From Marinobacter salsuginis (GTDB taxonomy: Bacteria; Pseudomonadota; Gammaproteobacteria; Pseudomonadales; Oleiphilaceae), in the NCBI RefSeq assembly GCF_009617755.1, contig NZ_BGZH01000004.1, forward strand, positions 128,074-192,073: a stretch of 64,000 nt of DNA, written 5' to 3'. How positions within the stretch are numbered: the stretch's first letter is position 1; the number at the start of each line of letters is the position of its first letter. The notes beneath the pieces were generated by a model. The model was not told the DNA's origin and ran no database searches. It saw only the letters and a program-made list of their open reading frames with translations. Made by a program: the position numbers and the translations under genes. This document shows positions 1 to 9,385 of this stretch, in pieces.

Positions 1-1074
1 GCCGTGGCCCACAGCCATGAGAAGCGTGCCAGTGGTGAACCCCAGGCCGAAATGTCCCAGCGCAACGCCGAAATCATCGGTGAAGCGCCGGCCATGCAGG
101 AAGTCTTCCGGGCTATTGGCCGGCTTTCGCACTCCAACATCACGGTTCTCATCAACGGCGAAAGCGGCACGGGTAAGGAACTGGTGGCCCAGGCGCTGCA
201 CAACCACAGCCCCCGGGCGAACCATCCCTTCATTGCCCTGAACATGGCTGCAATTCCCAAAGACCTGATTGAATCCGAACTCTTCGGCCACGAAAAGGGT
301 GCCTTCACCGGCGCTGGCGCCGCTCGCCAGGGCCGGTTCGAACAGGCCAACGGTGGCACCCTGTTCCTGGACGAAATCGGGGATATGCCCGCTGACACTC
401 AGACCCGCCTCCTGCGGGTTCTGGCCGATGGCGAATTCTACCGGGTAGGCGGCACAACCCCGATCAAGGTGGATGTGCGCATCATCGCGGCAACCCACCA
501 GGACCTGGAGAAACTGGTGCAGGCAGGCACCTTCCGAGAAGACCTGTTCCACCGCCTGAACGTCATTCGCGTGCACTTGCCCAAGCTCGCCGAGCGCCGG
601 GAAGACATCCCCCGCCTGATGCAGCACTTCCTGAAACGGGCGGCCAAAGAGCTGGCCGTCGAGCCCAAGATCCTGCGCGAAGAGGCCGAAGAATACCTGA
701 CCACCCTGCCCTGGCCCGGCAACGTCCGCCAGCTGGAGAACACCTGCCGATGGCTGACAGTGATGGCCAGCGGCCGCGAGATCCACATTGATGACTTGCC
801 ACCCGAGTTATTACACCAGGCCGAGACACCAACCACCGGAGCAACCTGGCAGGAAGGCCTGAAAAACTGGGCCGAACAGGAACTGAAGCGTGGCAAGAAG
901 GGAATTCTCGATACAGCCGTGCCCGAGTTCGAGAAAATCATGATTGAAACAGCCCTGAAGCACACCGGTGGCCGTCGACGGGATGCCTCCATCCTGCTGG
1001 GATGGGGCCGGAACACGCTCACCCGGAAAATCAACGAGCTGGGGATGGATCATCCGGAACACGAGGAAGACTGA
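1..1074 (+). CDS. ntrC: Nitrogen regulation response regulator NtrC (5' truncated by window edge)
   Basis: This is the sigma-54 activator of nitrogen-starvation genes, normally phosphorylated by NtrB. The visible part lacks the N-terminal receiver domain, which lies off the left edge; the frame is open to base 1 and the GTG at 4 is probably internal. It begins in the linker and holds the AAA+ domain: Walker A GESGTGKE, the sigma-54 contact motif [15 protein letters not shown], Walker [12 protein letters not shown] and the R-finger region [15 protein letters not shown]-terminal Fis-type helix-turn-helix follows ([20 protein letters not shown]). The sequence tracks E. coli NtrC closely through the AAA+ region, which separates it from other sigma-54 activators. 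A terminator follows the stop. Confidence 0.93.
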   Translation, partial: AVAHSHEKRASGEPQAEMSQRNAEIIGEAPAMQEVFRAIGRLSHSNITVLINGESGTGKELVAQALHNHSPRANHPFIALNMAAIPKDLIESELFGHEKGAFTGAGAARQGRFEQANGGTLFLDEIGDMPADTQTRLLRVLADGEFYRVGGTTPIKVDVRIIAATHQDLEKLVQAGTFREDLFHRLNVIRVHLPKLAERREDIPRLMQHFLKRAAKELAVEPKILREEAEEYLTTLPWPGNVRQLENTCRWLTVMASGREIHIDDLPPELLHQAETPTTGATWQEGLKNWAEQELKRGKKGILDTAVPEFEKIMIETALKHTGGRRRDASILLGWGRNTLTRKINELGMDHPEHEED

Positions 1075-1110
1075 CGATTGACGAACCGCCGGGGTTCGTT
1101 GATGTTTTGG

Positions 1111-1138
1111 GGCAGGACTCGCGTCCTGCCCTTTTTTA
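1111..1138 (+). terminator. Rho-independent terminator of ntrC
   Basis: An 8-bp GC-rich stem (1111-1118 with 1123-1130, loop TCGC) is followed by CTTTTTTAT. It lies at the junction with the convergent mshQ, whose stop codon sits in the T-run. On the minus strand no T-run follows the hairpin, so it should mainly serve ntrC. Confidence 0.85.
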
Positions 1139-4100
1139 TCGTTCCTGCCAGTAGATCACGCGGTCGTGGCCGCGATAGACGCCGAACGTTGCCAGCCCAA
1201 GCGGATCCTCAAGAACGCCATCATCATTCCAGTCAAACTCGAGCCAGGCGTCGACATTCCAGACCAAAGAATCGGTCCCACGGGTTCCGTTGGGCACGAG
1301 TTCCAGCGGCGTGGCCTCGCCCATGGAGAAGTTGCCGCTTGAAGGCGCACTGGTACTGAGCGAATGGTGATTTGCCGAATTGGTCAAATCAGCTGTATTC
1401 CAGATTGTGCAGCTATCATCTGTGTGGGTCATGAAACGTGACCCATCCCAGTACTCAAGCCTGAACGGCATTGCGAGCGACCCGATATTTTCCGGGCCAT
1501 AAACGTTCTCCAGAGTGAATCGGCCAAACCGGACATCAAAAGCGGCCGCGGGTGTAAACAGGTATGGCGCAGCGGCGGCCGCCACACCATCAGAGTCAGT
1601 CAGGCTGGTCACCGAAAACTCAAGCTGTGGCACAAACGGCGCTATCCGGGAATCGGAGGTCTTGTTATAAACGAAGCGGTCCGAAGCCGAGAAATCATAA
1701 AGCATCACCCCTGAACCCAGCGAAGACACCGGAGCCGTGAGGTTGCCGCCGACCTCGGTTGGCGAAAGCGCCATAAACGCGCCAGCCGTGTCTACAGCGG
1801 CAGTATCGGACGTTGGATACGAGCGATTGACATCGGAGGCGACGAGCCTTTGGAATCCAGTGAATGTGTAATTCCGTGTTCGGGTTCCCTGCACCGACAA
1901 AGGCTCTATGGTCAGAGAGGGTGTAACCAGCCATTCGAACGCCTGTCCGGTGTAAACAAAAGCTGAACCCGTCGTACACTGGGCCTCAAACTCGCCGGGA
2001 TCGACCGATACCTGAAAACGGTCCGGGTAAAAGCGTCCGATTGGAACACTTTGCCCACCGGGAACGTCTCGCCCGAGGTAGCTTCCTGGCACGGGCGAAG
2101 CTTCAAAGCGAAAAACACCGACCTCTGAGACCTCGGCTGCCACAATCTCTTCTGCCGATGAGGATCTGGTGTGGGAGTAGCTGACGGGTGATACTGAACC
2201 GGGTGCCCCACCAGCAGGTTGAACCAGGCTGGAAGACAAGGGTATATCCAGTAACCGGAAATTGGGCGTAATCGGATTGCCCTGACACAGATCACCATCG
2301 CCGTTCTGCTCCCAACCCACAGCGGTGATCGAAAGATCAAACGTCTGTCCCGCTTTCCGGAATGCAGGACAGGTCGCGTTTCCGGCCGGGCAATCACCCG
2401 CGGATGTCACACAAAAACCAGCCGGAATACTGACAAAACTGTCTGCGCCTGGCATTTGTAAACCGTCGTCGCCGGTTGCTGCCGAGCCGAGGTAGATAGC
2501 GTCGAGGTTTATCAGGCCTGCGTCAGGGTAAAGAACATCCACCTCTGCAATACCGCCCGTACCGAACTGAAGGCTGATCGGCGTGGCATTCGACTGGCCA
2601 GAGCCAACCGCCGTATTGTCAACGAACACCTGACGGCTCTCGGGGCGACCGGTCGGCCCCGGATCAACATAGGTCGACCAGAAACTTACCTCCCGCTGCA
2701 CATTTTCAAAAGCCGGAACGCACGCGCCAGTCTGGTTATCTCGACGCACCGCGCTTATCTGGACTGAGGTCGCTGGTTGATGAGAAGTCAGGTCTGGTAT
2801 ATCGAAGGCCAGACCAGCATCAAGGAAGGTTAGCTCGCACGCGACGGCGGAAACGCTGCCGCTTCCATTGTCACAAAGGGTCTGAGTAAAGGCCTTCGTT
2901 GAAGGATTTGAGGATGCAATGGCCAAGCTCGCCGTTCCCGCAGTTGTGATCTGAAGCTGACGGGTAGCCTGGCCGCCAGTGAATGAAAAAGTGTCACCGC
3001 CAACCCATCCCGAAGGGCTCAGTGTTACATTCACCGGGTCCGTGAAAAGCACACTGCAATCTGAATTTTCGCAGGCTCTGACAGTCACAGTTTCCGGCTG
3101 ACAGGTTAACGCTGTGCCATCATGTAAAAACTCGAAGTGATCAACCAACTGACCGACCGGATTCAGCTTTTCCGCGCACAGCTGCAGGTTATCGAGCTCA
3201 TGTATATTGGTGGAGCCACCGGTTGAGCCAGTCAACGAAAGGTAAAAATTCTGAGGGGTCGCCGGTTGATTCGGAAAACTGCTCAGGTCCAATTGAACAA
3301 GCTGTTGAAAGCTATTGCCTGTTCCCGAAACATCCCGCTCGACGGAGACAATCGGACCGACACCGCCTCTCGAATCAACAATAATCCGATAGCGGTGGGG
3401 TGTCGGATTATTACCGGGCTGGTCGATCCCCGGGCTCAGCGAGCCGGTCCCTCCGAGGTATTGGTAGTTGCTCTGGGCGGCACCACGGATTGCCACTGCG
3501 TCCCGAACAAAGCCGATACCACCGACGCGCCCTTCCGTGGCGTTGGAAAAGTTGCCGAATTCGTCCAGACCAATCCCGAGCCAACCACCCGCGAATCCGG
3601 GATCGCCGTTGTTGCGCTGAGCGTATCCAAGCGACCCTCCGAAGCTCCCCGGCTGAGGGGTAACCGCGGCATCCGACAGCACAATCGTCAGACCATCAGC
3701 ACCATTGCCGCCGTAAGCAAAATAGTCGAACTCCAGTCTCACATAGTTGTCCGCTCCGGGAATCAGATTCTGGAACGTTGCCGCTGTTGCCTGATTGCCT
3801 GAAGCTTCTGTCATACGCAGGCGACCGTTGACAATACCGGGTGTAAAGCTGCCGCTGGATACATTCGTGATCCAGTCATCCGGCGACAGGCTGGCAGTAC
3901 CGAAGGTATCGCCAGCACACGTCAGTGGGGAGGCGCTGCCGTCAATAACGACATCATCAATGTGCCAGAAATCAAAGTTTCCACTATTGCCTGATTCCTG
4001 AACGAAACGTATCTGGAAATCACTGTGAAAAGCATCGGGCGGCAGTGTGAAGACGACGTCGCCGGATTCACCGTTGGTCCCGTTGCCGGGGTATCGATCA

Positions 4101-5560
4101 ATCAGATCCCAGTTGCCGGCATCATCAAGGTACTCGACTCGAAGGTCTTCGCCGCCATCGGGATCCTCACTGAAGCTATCATCGCCCCGCCTCCACCAAT
4201 AGGCGACGGTGCCCGTTGTCAGACCGGAAAGATCGAGAGGGTCAAGCGTGACCTCGACTAAACCGCTGGAGGTAAACAGGGAACGCACGGGGCTCTTGCT
4301 GGTTTGCGCACTGATCCCCGCATCACCGCCGGACGATGTCACGACAGACCAATCCGGTCCGAGAGAACTGCGCTCGAAATCATCACAAAACAGGGCCGTT
4401 AATGTGCTGCAGAAGCCGCCCGTCTCTTCATTACCGACAACAAAAAAGGCCCCCGGATCAGAGAGGTTGTTGTAGTGGGTTCTCAGCCAGCCGCCAGACC
4501 GGGCCCCTGTTGAGATCCGGATCTCATCAACGTCGCCATTCAGAATGGTTTCACCGTTGCCCTGAACGATGCCATACCCGGATCTGTAAGGCTGAGAGGT
4601 TACGTTGAGGGTTCTGCCGGAACAGTCGTTATCGGCTGCAACCTGTTGCCCGTTGATGTAAGCGCGGGTCGTGGTCCCGTCGAAACTGATGGCGTAATGA
4701 GCCCACCCGGTAGTGGCGCTACCGCCATCGAACCACGCCTCGGTGTTACCGCAGGTCACCCCCCACGTAACACCGTTGTTCTGCCTTACGGCAATGCGGA
4801 ACAAGTAGTTGGCGCCCCAACCAATGACATTACCTTTCCAGAGAATCGGATGATGATCGTTTCCGGACTGATTGCCGGAAACCCTTGCCCAAGCTTCGGC
4901 CGTGAAGCTTGTCGATAAGCCGGGGTCGCCGAAATCGAAAAAACGTACCGCCGGGTCTTCAGATTGCCCATTGGCGAACTGCCCCGGGTGCGCTCTTGCG
5001 CCGGCGACGATCCCGTTATTGAGATACGTCGGGTAGTTGTTGCCCTGTCCCAGCAGATCGCCACCGTTCAGGTTGGCTGTCGAATCCTCCAAAGTGGTCT
5101 GCCGACCTCCTGACTCTTCCAGGTGGTGAACCATCTGAAAGTCATTATCCCAGGCACCAACTGGATTCGACTGGTTTGCCGCTGAGGGATTGCCGTAATA
5201 CAGATACAGGTTGGTATTGGCGGATGCTGACAGGTTTGGTATCCGGATCCAGGCGACAAGCTCACCGGTAGAACCGTTATAGCGTTCCAGCTCATGGTCA
5301 AGTTGGGTCCCATCCTCAAGCGCAAAAACGATATCGTCTCCATCCGCTTGGGCGGAATTGGCCAGATCGGCATCTGTCGCCCTGAACATGACCGCAAAAT
5401 CTGCCAGGTCACCCACCACCTGGCTGGCCTGGATCTGGATCGCCTTTCGGTAATTCCAGTCAGGATTGAACCAGGCGGCCTCAGAAACTGCGGTCCAGGC
5501 CATTAAAACCAGAAGAGCGAGAAAACCGGATATCGGACGGTTGGTTCGGATCCACTTCAT
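1136..5560 (-). CDS. mshQ: MshQ-like modular adhesin of the MSHA pilus
   Basis: This large exported protein (1474 aa) ends the MSHA operon, the position of mshQ in Vibrio and Shewanella. A Sec signal peptide spans about residues 1-28 (cleavage near VSEA/AWF). Next come a DUF2341-like domain (about 29-130, WFNPDWNYRKAI), a LamG/concanavalin-like jelly roll (about 165-375), a MAM-like Cys-containing sandwich (about 380-547), an L-type-lectin-like domain (about 548-795, ADGLTIVLSD and GGWLGIGLDEFGN), and a C-terminal DUF6701-type region (about 798-1474, starting DHFEFLHDGTALTC) typical of MshQ. Three domains of carbohydrate-binding fold suggest a tip adhesin. The start overlaps mshP by ATGA. Domain limits were read by eye. 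Confidence 0.85.
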   Translation of the reverse strand: MKWIRTNRPISGFLALLVLMAWTAVSEAAWFNPDWNYRKAIQIQASQVVGDLADFAVMFRATDADLANSAQADGDDIVFALEDGTQLDHELERYNGSTGELVAWIRIPNLSASANTNLYLYYGNPSAANQSNPVGAWDNDFQMVHHLEESGGRQTTLEDSTANLNGGDLLGQGNNYPTYLNNGIVAGARAHPGQFANGQSEDPAVRFFDFGDPGLSTSFTAEAWARVSGNQSGNDHHPILWKGNVIGWGANYLFRIAVRQNNGVTWGVTCGNTEAWFDGGSATTGWAHYAISFDGTTTRAYINGQQVAADNDCSGRTLNVTSQPYRSGYGIVQGNGETILNGDVDEIRISTGARSGGWLRTHYNNLSDPGAFFVVGNEETGGFCSTLTALFCDDFERSSLGPDWSVVTSSGGDAGISAQTSKSPVRSLFTSSGLVEVTLDPLDLSGLTTGTVAYWWRRGDDSFSEDPDGGEDLRVEYLDDAGNWDLIDRYPGNGTNGESGDVVFTLPPDAFHSDFQIRFVQESGNSGNFDFWHIDDVVIDGSASPLTCAGDTFGTASLSPDDWITNVSSGSFTPGIVNGRLRMTEASGNQATAATFQNLIPGADNYVRLEFDYFAYGGNGADGLTIVLSDAAVTPQPGSFGGSLGYAQRNNGDPGFAGGWLGIGLDEFGNFSNATEGRVGGIGFVRDAVAIRGAAQSNYQYLGGTGSLSPGIDQPGNNPTPHRYRIIVDSRGGVGPIVSVERDVSGTGNSFQQLVQLDLSSFPNQPATPQNFYLSLTGSTGGSTNIHELDNLQLCAEKLNPVGQLVDHFEFLHDGTALTCQPETVTVRACENSDCSVLFTDPVNVTLSPSGWVGGDTFSFTGGQATRQLQITTAGTASLAIASSNPSTKAFTQTLCDNGSGSVSAVACELTFLDAGLAFDIPDLTSHQPATSVQISAVRRDNQTGACVPAFENVQREVSFWSTYVDPGPTGRPESRQVFVDNTAVGSGQSNATPISLQFGTGGIAEVDVLYPDAGLINLDAIYLGSAATGDDGLQMPGADSFVSIPAGFCVTSAGDCPAGNATCPAFRKAGQTFDLSITAVGWEQNGDGDLCQGNPITPNFRLLDIPLSSSLVQPAGGAPGSVSPVSYSHTRSSSAEEIVAAEVSEVGVFRFEASPVPGSYLGRDVPGGQSVPIGRFYPDRFQVSVDPGEFEAQCTTGSAFVYTGQAFEWLVTPSLTIEPLSVQGTRTRNYTFTGFQRLVASDVNRSYPTSDTAAVDTAGAFMALSPTEVGGNLTAPVSSLGSGVMLYDFSASDRFVYNKTSDSRIAPFVPQLEFSVTSLTDSDGVAAAAAPYLFTPAAAFDVRFGRFTLENVYGPENIGSLAMPFRLEYWDGSRFMTHTDDSCTIWNTADLTNSANHHSLSTSAPSSGNFSMGEATPLELVPNGTRGTDSLVWNVDAWLEFDWNDDGVLEDPLGLATFGVYRGHDRVIYWQER

Positions 5561-5970
5561 CTGACACGCACCTCAATTATCCGCACAGCCCGATCGGGTC
5601 CACTGCCACACTGTCCCGTGCTGGAAATCGAAAAAACCGTGTTGCCACCCGGGCCACTGATGTTCTCCGTGACGGATTCACAACTGAGCGCAGCGCTACA
5701 GCCGTTGAGCCCTGTTGCCGAAAAAGATAGGGGGGTTGTCAAGGCACTACAGTCGCTGGACTCAAGCACATCCCTCACGGCCACCTGCGCGCCGCTCTCG
5801 GCTGCATAGAACGCTCTCTGGGACTGAATCTGCAGACTGACAGATTCACCACTGGCCTGCTGCAGTTGAGCCATTCCGATGACCAGAAGAGCCAGAACAG
5901 TAATGATGAACAAGGCGACAGGTAAACCAGCGCCGCTCTGATTAGCCATATTATGAGGTTCACGGTACAT
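5557..5970 (-). CDS. mshP: MSHA biogenesis protein MshP (PilX-like minor pilin)
   Basis: A small inner-membrane or minor-pilin protein (137 aa). The hydrophobic helix LPVALFIITVLALLVIGMAQ follows a Gly-rich leader, and AFYAAESGAQVAV is the conserved segment of PilX/MshP proteins. It lacks the FTLIEL prepilin motif, as is usual for MshP. The ATG at 5970 has AGGAGG about 12 bases upstream and overlaps the end of mshO by 11 bases. The internal ATG at 5949 (MANQSG) is a possible shorter start but has no clear ribosome binding site. The stop overlaps the mshQ start (ATGA), suggesting coupled translation. Confidence 0.82.
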   Translation of the reverse strand: MYREPHNMANQSGAGLPVALFIITVLALLVIGMAQLQQASGESVSLQIQSQRAFYAAESGAQVAVRDVLESSDCSALTTPLSFSATGLNGCSAALSCESVTENISGPGGNTVFSISSTGQCGSGPDRAVRIIEVRVR

Positions 5971-6745
5971 TGCGGATCTGCACCTCCTGGCTCATATCCG
6001 TAGTCTCACCGGAATCAAAATCCTCCAGTACAAATCCGAACGACACCACCGCACCACGCTGAAGGCTGGGCGGTGTCACCTGGAAATCCAGCGAGTTGTT
6101 CACCAGTGTCGCGGCCATGACTTCCCGATCCGGATAACTCGATGGCAGGCCCGATGCGGGTGTGGCGTTGATTCCGTAGTTCCTGTAACGATACAGGTAC
6201 CGACCTACCTGACAGACAGCCACCGGCTCGCCAACAATATAGAACCGGCGCTCCGGCGACTGTGCCGAGAATCGATGTGTGGCCCCCGAATCAAATGTGA
6301 CGGTTACTGGCGAAGCACCGGTGGGCATCGTCGCCGGTGGCGAGATCGGCCCCGGACTTCCCAGGCTGTAGACGTCGGAACCGTAGCCATAGACCACCAC
6401 CCGTCCCGAAGCGGATGCGCCTCCTGGAAGAGGGACAGCGCGAAATGAATTCGGGGTTGCGCCCCGAGGAAGGTCGAGATAGTTGGACGCCGCCAGGATT
6501 GGCATCCACTCAAGACAGGTTCCACTGGCATTGGTTCTGATGGATGTGGGAAGCGCCTCGCGAACCTCGCGACTGATCTGTTCACTGATCACCACGCCCG
6601 CCAGGGAACGCTGCTGCCGGGAGCTTACGTCCAACGCGCCCTGCGTGGACAGACTGACAAAGCGCACCGAGATGGTGGCCACAATCGCCAGCAATACGAT
6701 CACAATGACCAGTTCAACGAGGGTAAAGCCGCGACACCGGTGCAT
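5960..6745 (-). CDS. mshO: MSHA minor pilin MshO
   Basis: A type IV prepilin-like protein (261 aa). The short leader MHRCRG is followed by FTLVELVIVIVLLAIVATIS, the N-methylation motif and assembly helix, so cleavage by a prepilin peptidase after Gly6 is expected (peptidase not in this window). Its size and place between mshD and mshP fit MshO, a presumed pilus priming or minor subunit. Its start shares one base with the mshD stop (TGATG). Confidence 0.85.
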   Translation of the reverse strand: MHRCRGFTLVELVIVIVLLAIVATISVRFVSLSTQGALDVSSRQQRSLAGVVISEQISREVREALPTSIRTNASGTCLEWMPILAASNYLDLPRGATPNSFRAVPLPGGASASGRVVVYGYGSDVYSLGSPGPISPPATMPTGASPVTVTFDSGATHRFSAQSPERRFYIVGEPVAVCQVGRYLYRYRNYGINATPASGLPSSYPDREVMAATLVNNSLDFQVTPPSLQRGAVVSFGFVLEDFDSGETTDMSQEVQIRNVP

Positions 6746-7236
6746 CAGAAGTTGGCCCGGTATGCGGTGAATGAAAAGGTCTGATTGCCGGGGGCCGTGA
6801 TATCGAGATCAACCCGTTTGGCTTCTTCCGCGGGCAAGCCAACTTCCGTTCCTGCGCAGGTGACAGTGATCGAGATGGAAAAACCGGAATAGCCACTCAG
6901 GGCAGAGCCTGTGGCTGTCGATGGCGCCCCGGTAAGACCGTCGTAGTCGTCAACATCGTCAAAAGTGGCCCGGCCCTCGGAACCTTCCGGACCAATGGAA
7001 CAGGCCCCCGAAAACTTGGGAAATCCGCCCTGGGGCGTCTGATCATCGTATTTCTGGGTCAGAATTTCATCCATGTAGAGCTGGGCCAGCTTAACCGCGC
7101 GGGTCTGATTCAGCGGATCCGCGCTGCGCCCAGTGATAAGCGCGAACGCACCAACCACACCGGCAATGGCCACACTGATAATCACGATTGTGATCACCAG
7201 CTCCACCAGGGTTGCGCCGGTTTGAGTAGGCCTCAT
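6745..7236 (-). CDS. mshD: MSHA minor pilin MshD
   Basis: A type IV prepilin (163 aa) with leader MRPTQTG and assembly helix ATLVELVITIVIISVAIAGV. The mature N-terminal residue is Ala rather than Phe, seen in some minor pilins. The frame could extend upstream to 7281, but the ATG at 7236 overlaps the mshC stop as ATGA and gives a normal short leader, so it is preferred. The body has a Cys pair (CSIG and TCAGTE), likely a disulfide in the globular domain. Confidence 0.85.
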   Translation of the reverse strand: MRPTQTGATLVELVITIVIISVAIAGVVGAFALITGRSADPLNQTRAVKLAQLYMDEILTQKYDDQTPQGGFPKFSGACSIGPEGSEGRATFDDVDDYDGLTGAPSTATGSALSGYSGFSISITVTCAGTEVGLPAEEAKRVDLDITAPGNQTFSFTAYRANF

Positions 7237-7682
7237 GACTGGCAGCTCCCGGCGTATACCGCGCCCAATGAACTGAGACACGTCTGGAAGGTACTGTCGC
7301 CCGAAAAAGTGAACTGCAGATTGGTGCCGGTTGAAGGCGCTCCTTTGCTGTCAAAGGTCAGCGTCAATGGCAGCCCGCCCGGTGCTGAAAGGCTGGTGCC
7401 TTCCCGGGCTATTTCGAAGGTACGCGGATTGCCGGAACCGGCACCCACGATAAACCGGAAATTATCTCCACCCTGCTCTATAGTGAGGGTGTTGGCGGGA
7501 TTCCCCGCCAACGCTGCCTGTTGAGCAAGCAGCGTGGCGGAGGCAAGTTGCTGGGTAGCCAGCAAGGGGGAGAAGGCCGAGCGGCTGGCGAACAGGCCAA
7601 TGCCCAGAGCGGAGAGGACTCCGATCAGAACAAGGACCATTACCAACTCCACCAATGTGAATCCGAGAGGTTTCACTACCAT
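7233..7682 (-). CDS. mshC: MSHA minor pilin MshC
   Basis: A type IV prepilin (149 aa) with leader MVVKPLG and helix FTLVELVMVLVLIGVLSALG, cleaved after Gly7. GspH/FimT-like minor pilins have this layout, and the position just downstream of mshA fits MshC. The ending TCLSSLGAVYAGSC gives a C-terminal disulfide-loop-like Cys pair. GAAGG lies ahead of the ATG. The 71-base gap to mshA contains two copies of CTGAAGGCC but no terminator I can support. Confidence 0.83.
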   Translation of the reverse strand: MVVKPLGFTLVELVMVLVLIGVLSALGIGLFASRSAFSPLLATQQLASATLLAQQAALAGNPANTLTIEQGGDNFRFIVGAGSGNPRTFEIAREGTSLSAPGGLPLTLTFDSKGAPSTGTNLQFTFSGDSTFQTCLSSLGAVYAGSCQS

Positions 7683-7753
7683 CTGGCCTTCAGCCCCGTT
7701 TATTAACTGTTCAGAAGATTTAGGCCTTCAGACTGTGGTGTCCCCTGGACTGA

Positions 7754-8215
7754 TTAAGAACACGTTACATCTGAGATTATAGGCGCAGCGTTAGACGGAG
7801 TCGCAGCACCAGCTTCAGTATAAGTAAACGTGCAACCACCTTGTGTGAAGGTTGTTACTCCTCCGCTCTCCGTCGGATTAAACTCATTCGATATCTGCGC
7901 AGCATCTGCAATATCTGAAGCATCTGCATAACCATTAGTTATCGCAATTGCCTCGCCTTCCAAAGTCACAGAAATATTTCCACTTCCGTCATCCACGCCC
8001 TGTCCCGCGAGAAAGGCTGATCGCACAATTGAAGACGCGGACCTCACTGCTCCCTGAGCGCCCTGCACTGAAGCACTCTCAGCCTCTCCACTCAAATCCG
8101 CAAACCGCGGCAAAGCAAACGCCGCCAGAATCCCCAGAATTACAATCACCATAACCAGTTCGATCAGGGTGAAGCCTTTTTCTTTTCTTGCCGCAATGGC
8201 TGTCATCGCTTTCAT
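7754..8215 (-). CDS. mshA: Major MSHA pilin MshA
   Basis: A type IVa prepilin (153 aa), proposed major subunit of the pilus. The leader ends KEKG and the mature protein starts FTLIELVMVIVILGILAAFA, with Glu5 as required for assembly and methylation. The segment LPRFADLSGEAESASVQGAQGAVRSA after the helix, here split across its conserved parts LPRFADL and GAQGAVRSA, is typical of MshA. The C-terminal Cys pair (QGGCTFTY and VTCS) would form the D-region loop. The 180 bases at 7801-7980 are about 45% G+C by count, lower than the stretches of mshB and mshE sampled. GGAG precedes the ATG. The best alternative is that the next gene encodes the major pilin. Confidence 0.85.
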   Translation of the reverse strand: MKAMTAIAARKEKGFTLIELVMVIVILGILAAFALPRFADLSGEAESASVQGAQGAVRSASSIVRSAFLAGQGVDDGSGNISVTLEGEAIAITNGYADASDIADAAQISNEFNPTESGGVTTFTQGGCTFTYTEAGAATPSNAAPIISDVTCS

Positions 8216-8256
8216 GGTATTACTCCGTTTTTATCGCCAGTTGGCTTCGAGGTTTA

Positions 8257-8766
8257 TCAGTTAATGGTTGTGGTTATTTCGCCAGTATCAGCATCATACG
8301 CAATGGTGCTGCCCTGGCTGTCTGCTTGATAGGTGAATACGCAGTCTCCGCTGCTGATCGATATCGCGTATTCAGGATTGGAGCCGTTCACGGTGGGTGC
8401 GTTGGATTGCAGAACACCCAGCCAGACTTCCTCGCACTTGGTGGCATCCATCGTAGTACCCGTGTCGTTTGAAGCAACGGAAGTCGGCCAGCCGTCATCA
8501 CTGACATCGACATTGTCGTTGCCAAAGCCAACAACATCCGTTTCAGCTGCGGTGAAGCCGTTGGATACCCACTGTGTTTTAGCCAACGCCACACCCGCGG
8601 CCAGTGCCCCGGCAGTCGCACGAATACTCGATTGATGCGCCTGCTCTGACAGCTGGGCAAATCGTGGCAGAGCGAAGGCGGCAAGAATTGCCAGGATGGC
8701 AATGACGACCACCAGCTCAATCAGGGTGAAACCCTGCTGTTTTTTCGTTCTCGTATCCCGCTTCAT
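8257..8766 (-). CDS. mshB: MSHA pilin-like protein MshB
   Basis: A type IVa prepilin (169 aa) paralogous to the adjacent MshA: leader KKQQG, then FTLIELVVVIAILAILAAFA and LPRFAQLSEQAHQSSI. The globular part differs: TKWVSNG-like TQWVSNGFTAAE, then CEEVWLGVLQSNAP and SGDCVFTYQADS with two cysteines. The order mshF-mshB-mshA-mshC matches Vibrio, which supports mshB, although either paralogue could be the major pilin. GAGGT lies 8 bases before the ATG; the gap to mshA is 41 bases. Confidence 0.78.
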   Translation of the reverse strand: MKRDTRTKKQQGFTLIELVVVIAILAILAAFALPRFAQLSEQAHQSSIRATAGALAAGVALAKTQWVSNGFTAAETDVVGFGNDNVDVSDDGWPTSVASNDTGTTMDATKCEEVWLGVLQSNAPTVNGSNPEYAISISSGDCVFTYQADSQGSTIAYDADTGEITTTIN

Positions 8767-8803
8767 AGCGTCGACCTCTTTACGGTTTCATTCGTCCGTC
8801 TGG

Positions 8804-9385
8804 TCAGCGTTGCGCATCCTGCGTTTGCGCTGCGTCTTCTGTCAACGACACCGGGGCCAGTTTCAACCCCGTCAGCCGTTCTTCCTGCTCCCGCGTGCCA
8901 TTCCCGTTGCGGTCTGCAAATTCCGTTGTCACTGCCCAGGCCAGAGGCTGCTCCTGGTTGGCTTGCCGACTGTCTATGGTTATCGGCTGCCCCGGTTTAT
9001 AAATTAACCAGCCTTTAGGCCCGTATTCTGTTTCTTTTTGTTCGCCAACCCGGAAACACCAGGTTGCCGGCGCCAGTTCCTCGCCCTGGCATCGCCCAGC
9101 GTAATTACCCCACTGGTGCTCCACCAGCTCAAACGGGTTGATGCCCCTGTGCTCAGCAAGACGGCCGTCACGGCTCAGCATTACCTCTGCACCCTTGATC
9201 ACCAGGGCCGATCTGAGCTGGCCGATCACCATGTTGGCGGCCCGTTCTTCGGCATTTCGGCTTTCTCGTTCCAACACGCCGAGCAGGAACCACCAGAGCA
9301 CTCCCAGTACGGCCAACACCACCGCGAAGCGGAACCTGCGCGACATCGCCAGTCCGCTGGCCTCTGAAACCCGTGCCGCTGGCAC
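8804..9385 (-). CDS. mshF: MSHA biogenesis protein MshF
   Basis: A membrane-anchored protein (193 aa from the GTG at 9385) with one N-terminal membrane segment (FRFAVVLAVLGVLWWFLLGV) and a periplasmic domain with Cys residues at GRCQGEE and ATWCFRVG. Position between mshG and mshB identifies it; its exact role in pilus assembly is not known. GTG directly follows the mshG TGA, with GGGGCGGGGC upstream. An ATG at 9346 (MSRRFRF) starts just before the membrane helix and is an equally plausible start. Confidence 0.75.
   Translation of the reverse strand: MPAARVSEASGLAMSRRFRFAVVLAVLGVLWWFLLGVLERESRNAEERAANMVIGQLRSALVIKGAEVMLSRDGRLAEHRGINPFELVEHQWGNYAGRCQGEELAPATWCFRVGEQKETEYGPKGWLIYKPGQPITIDSRQANQEQPLAWAVTTEFADRNGNGTREQEERLTGLKLAPVSLTEDAAQTQDAQR

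Noticed and set aside
3266..3802. 178-codon plus-strand frame inside mshQ
   Set aside because: Antisense to mshQ, no motif or ribosome binding site.
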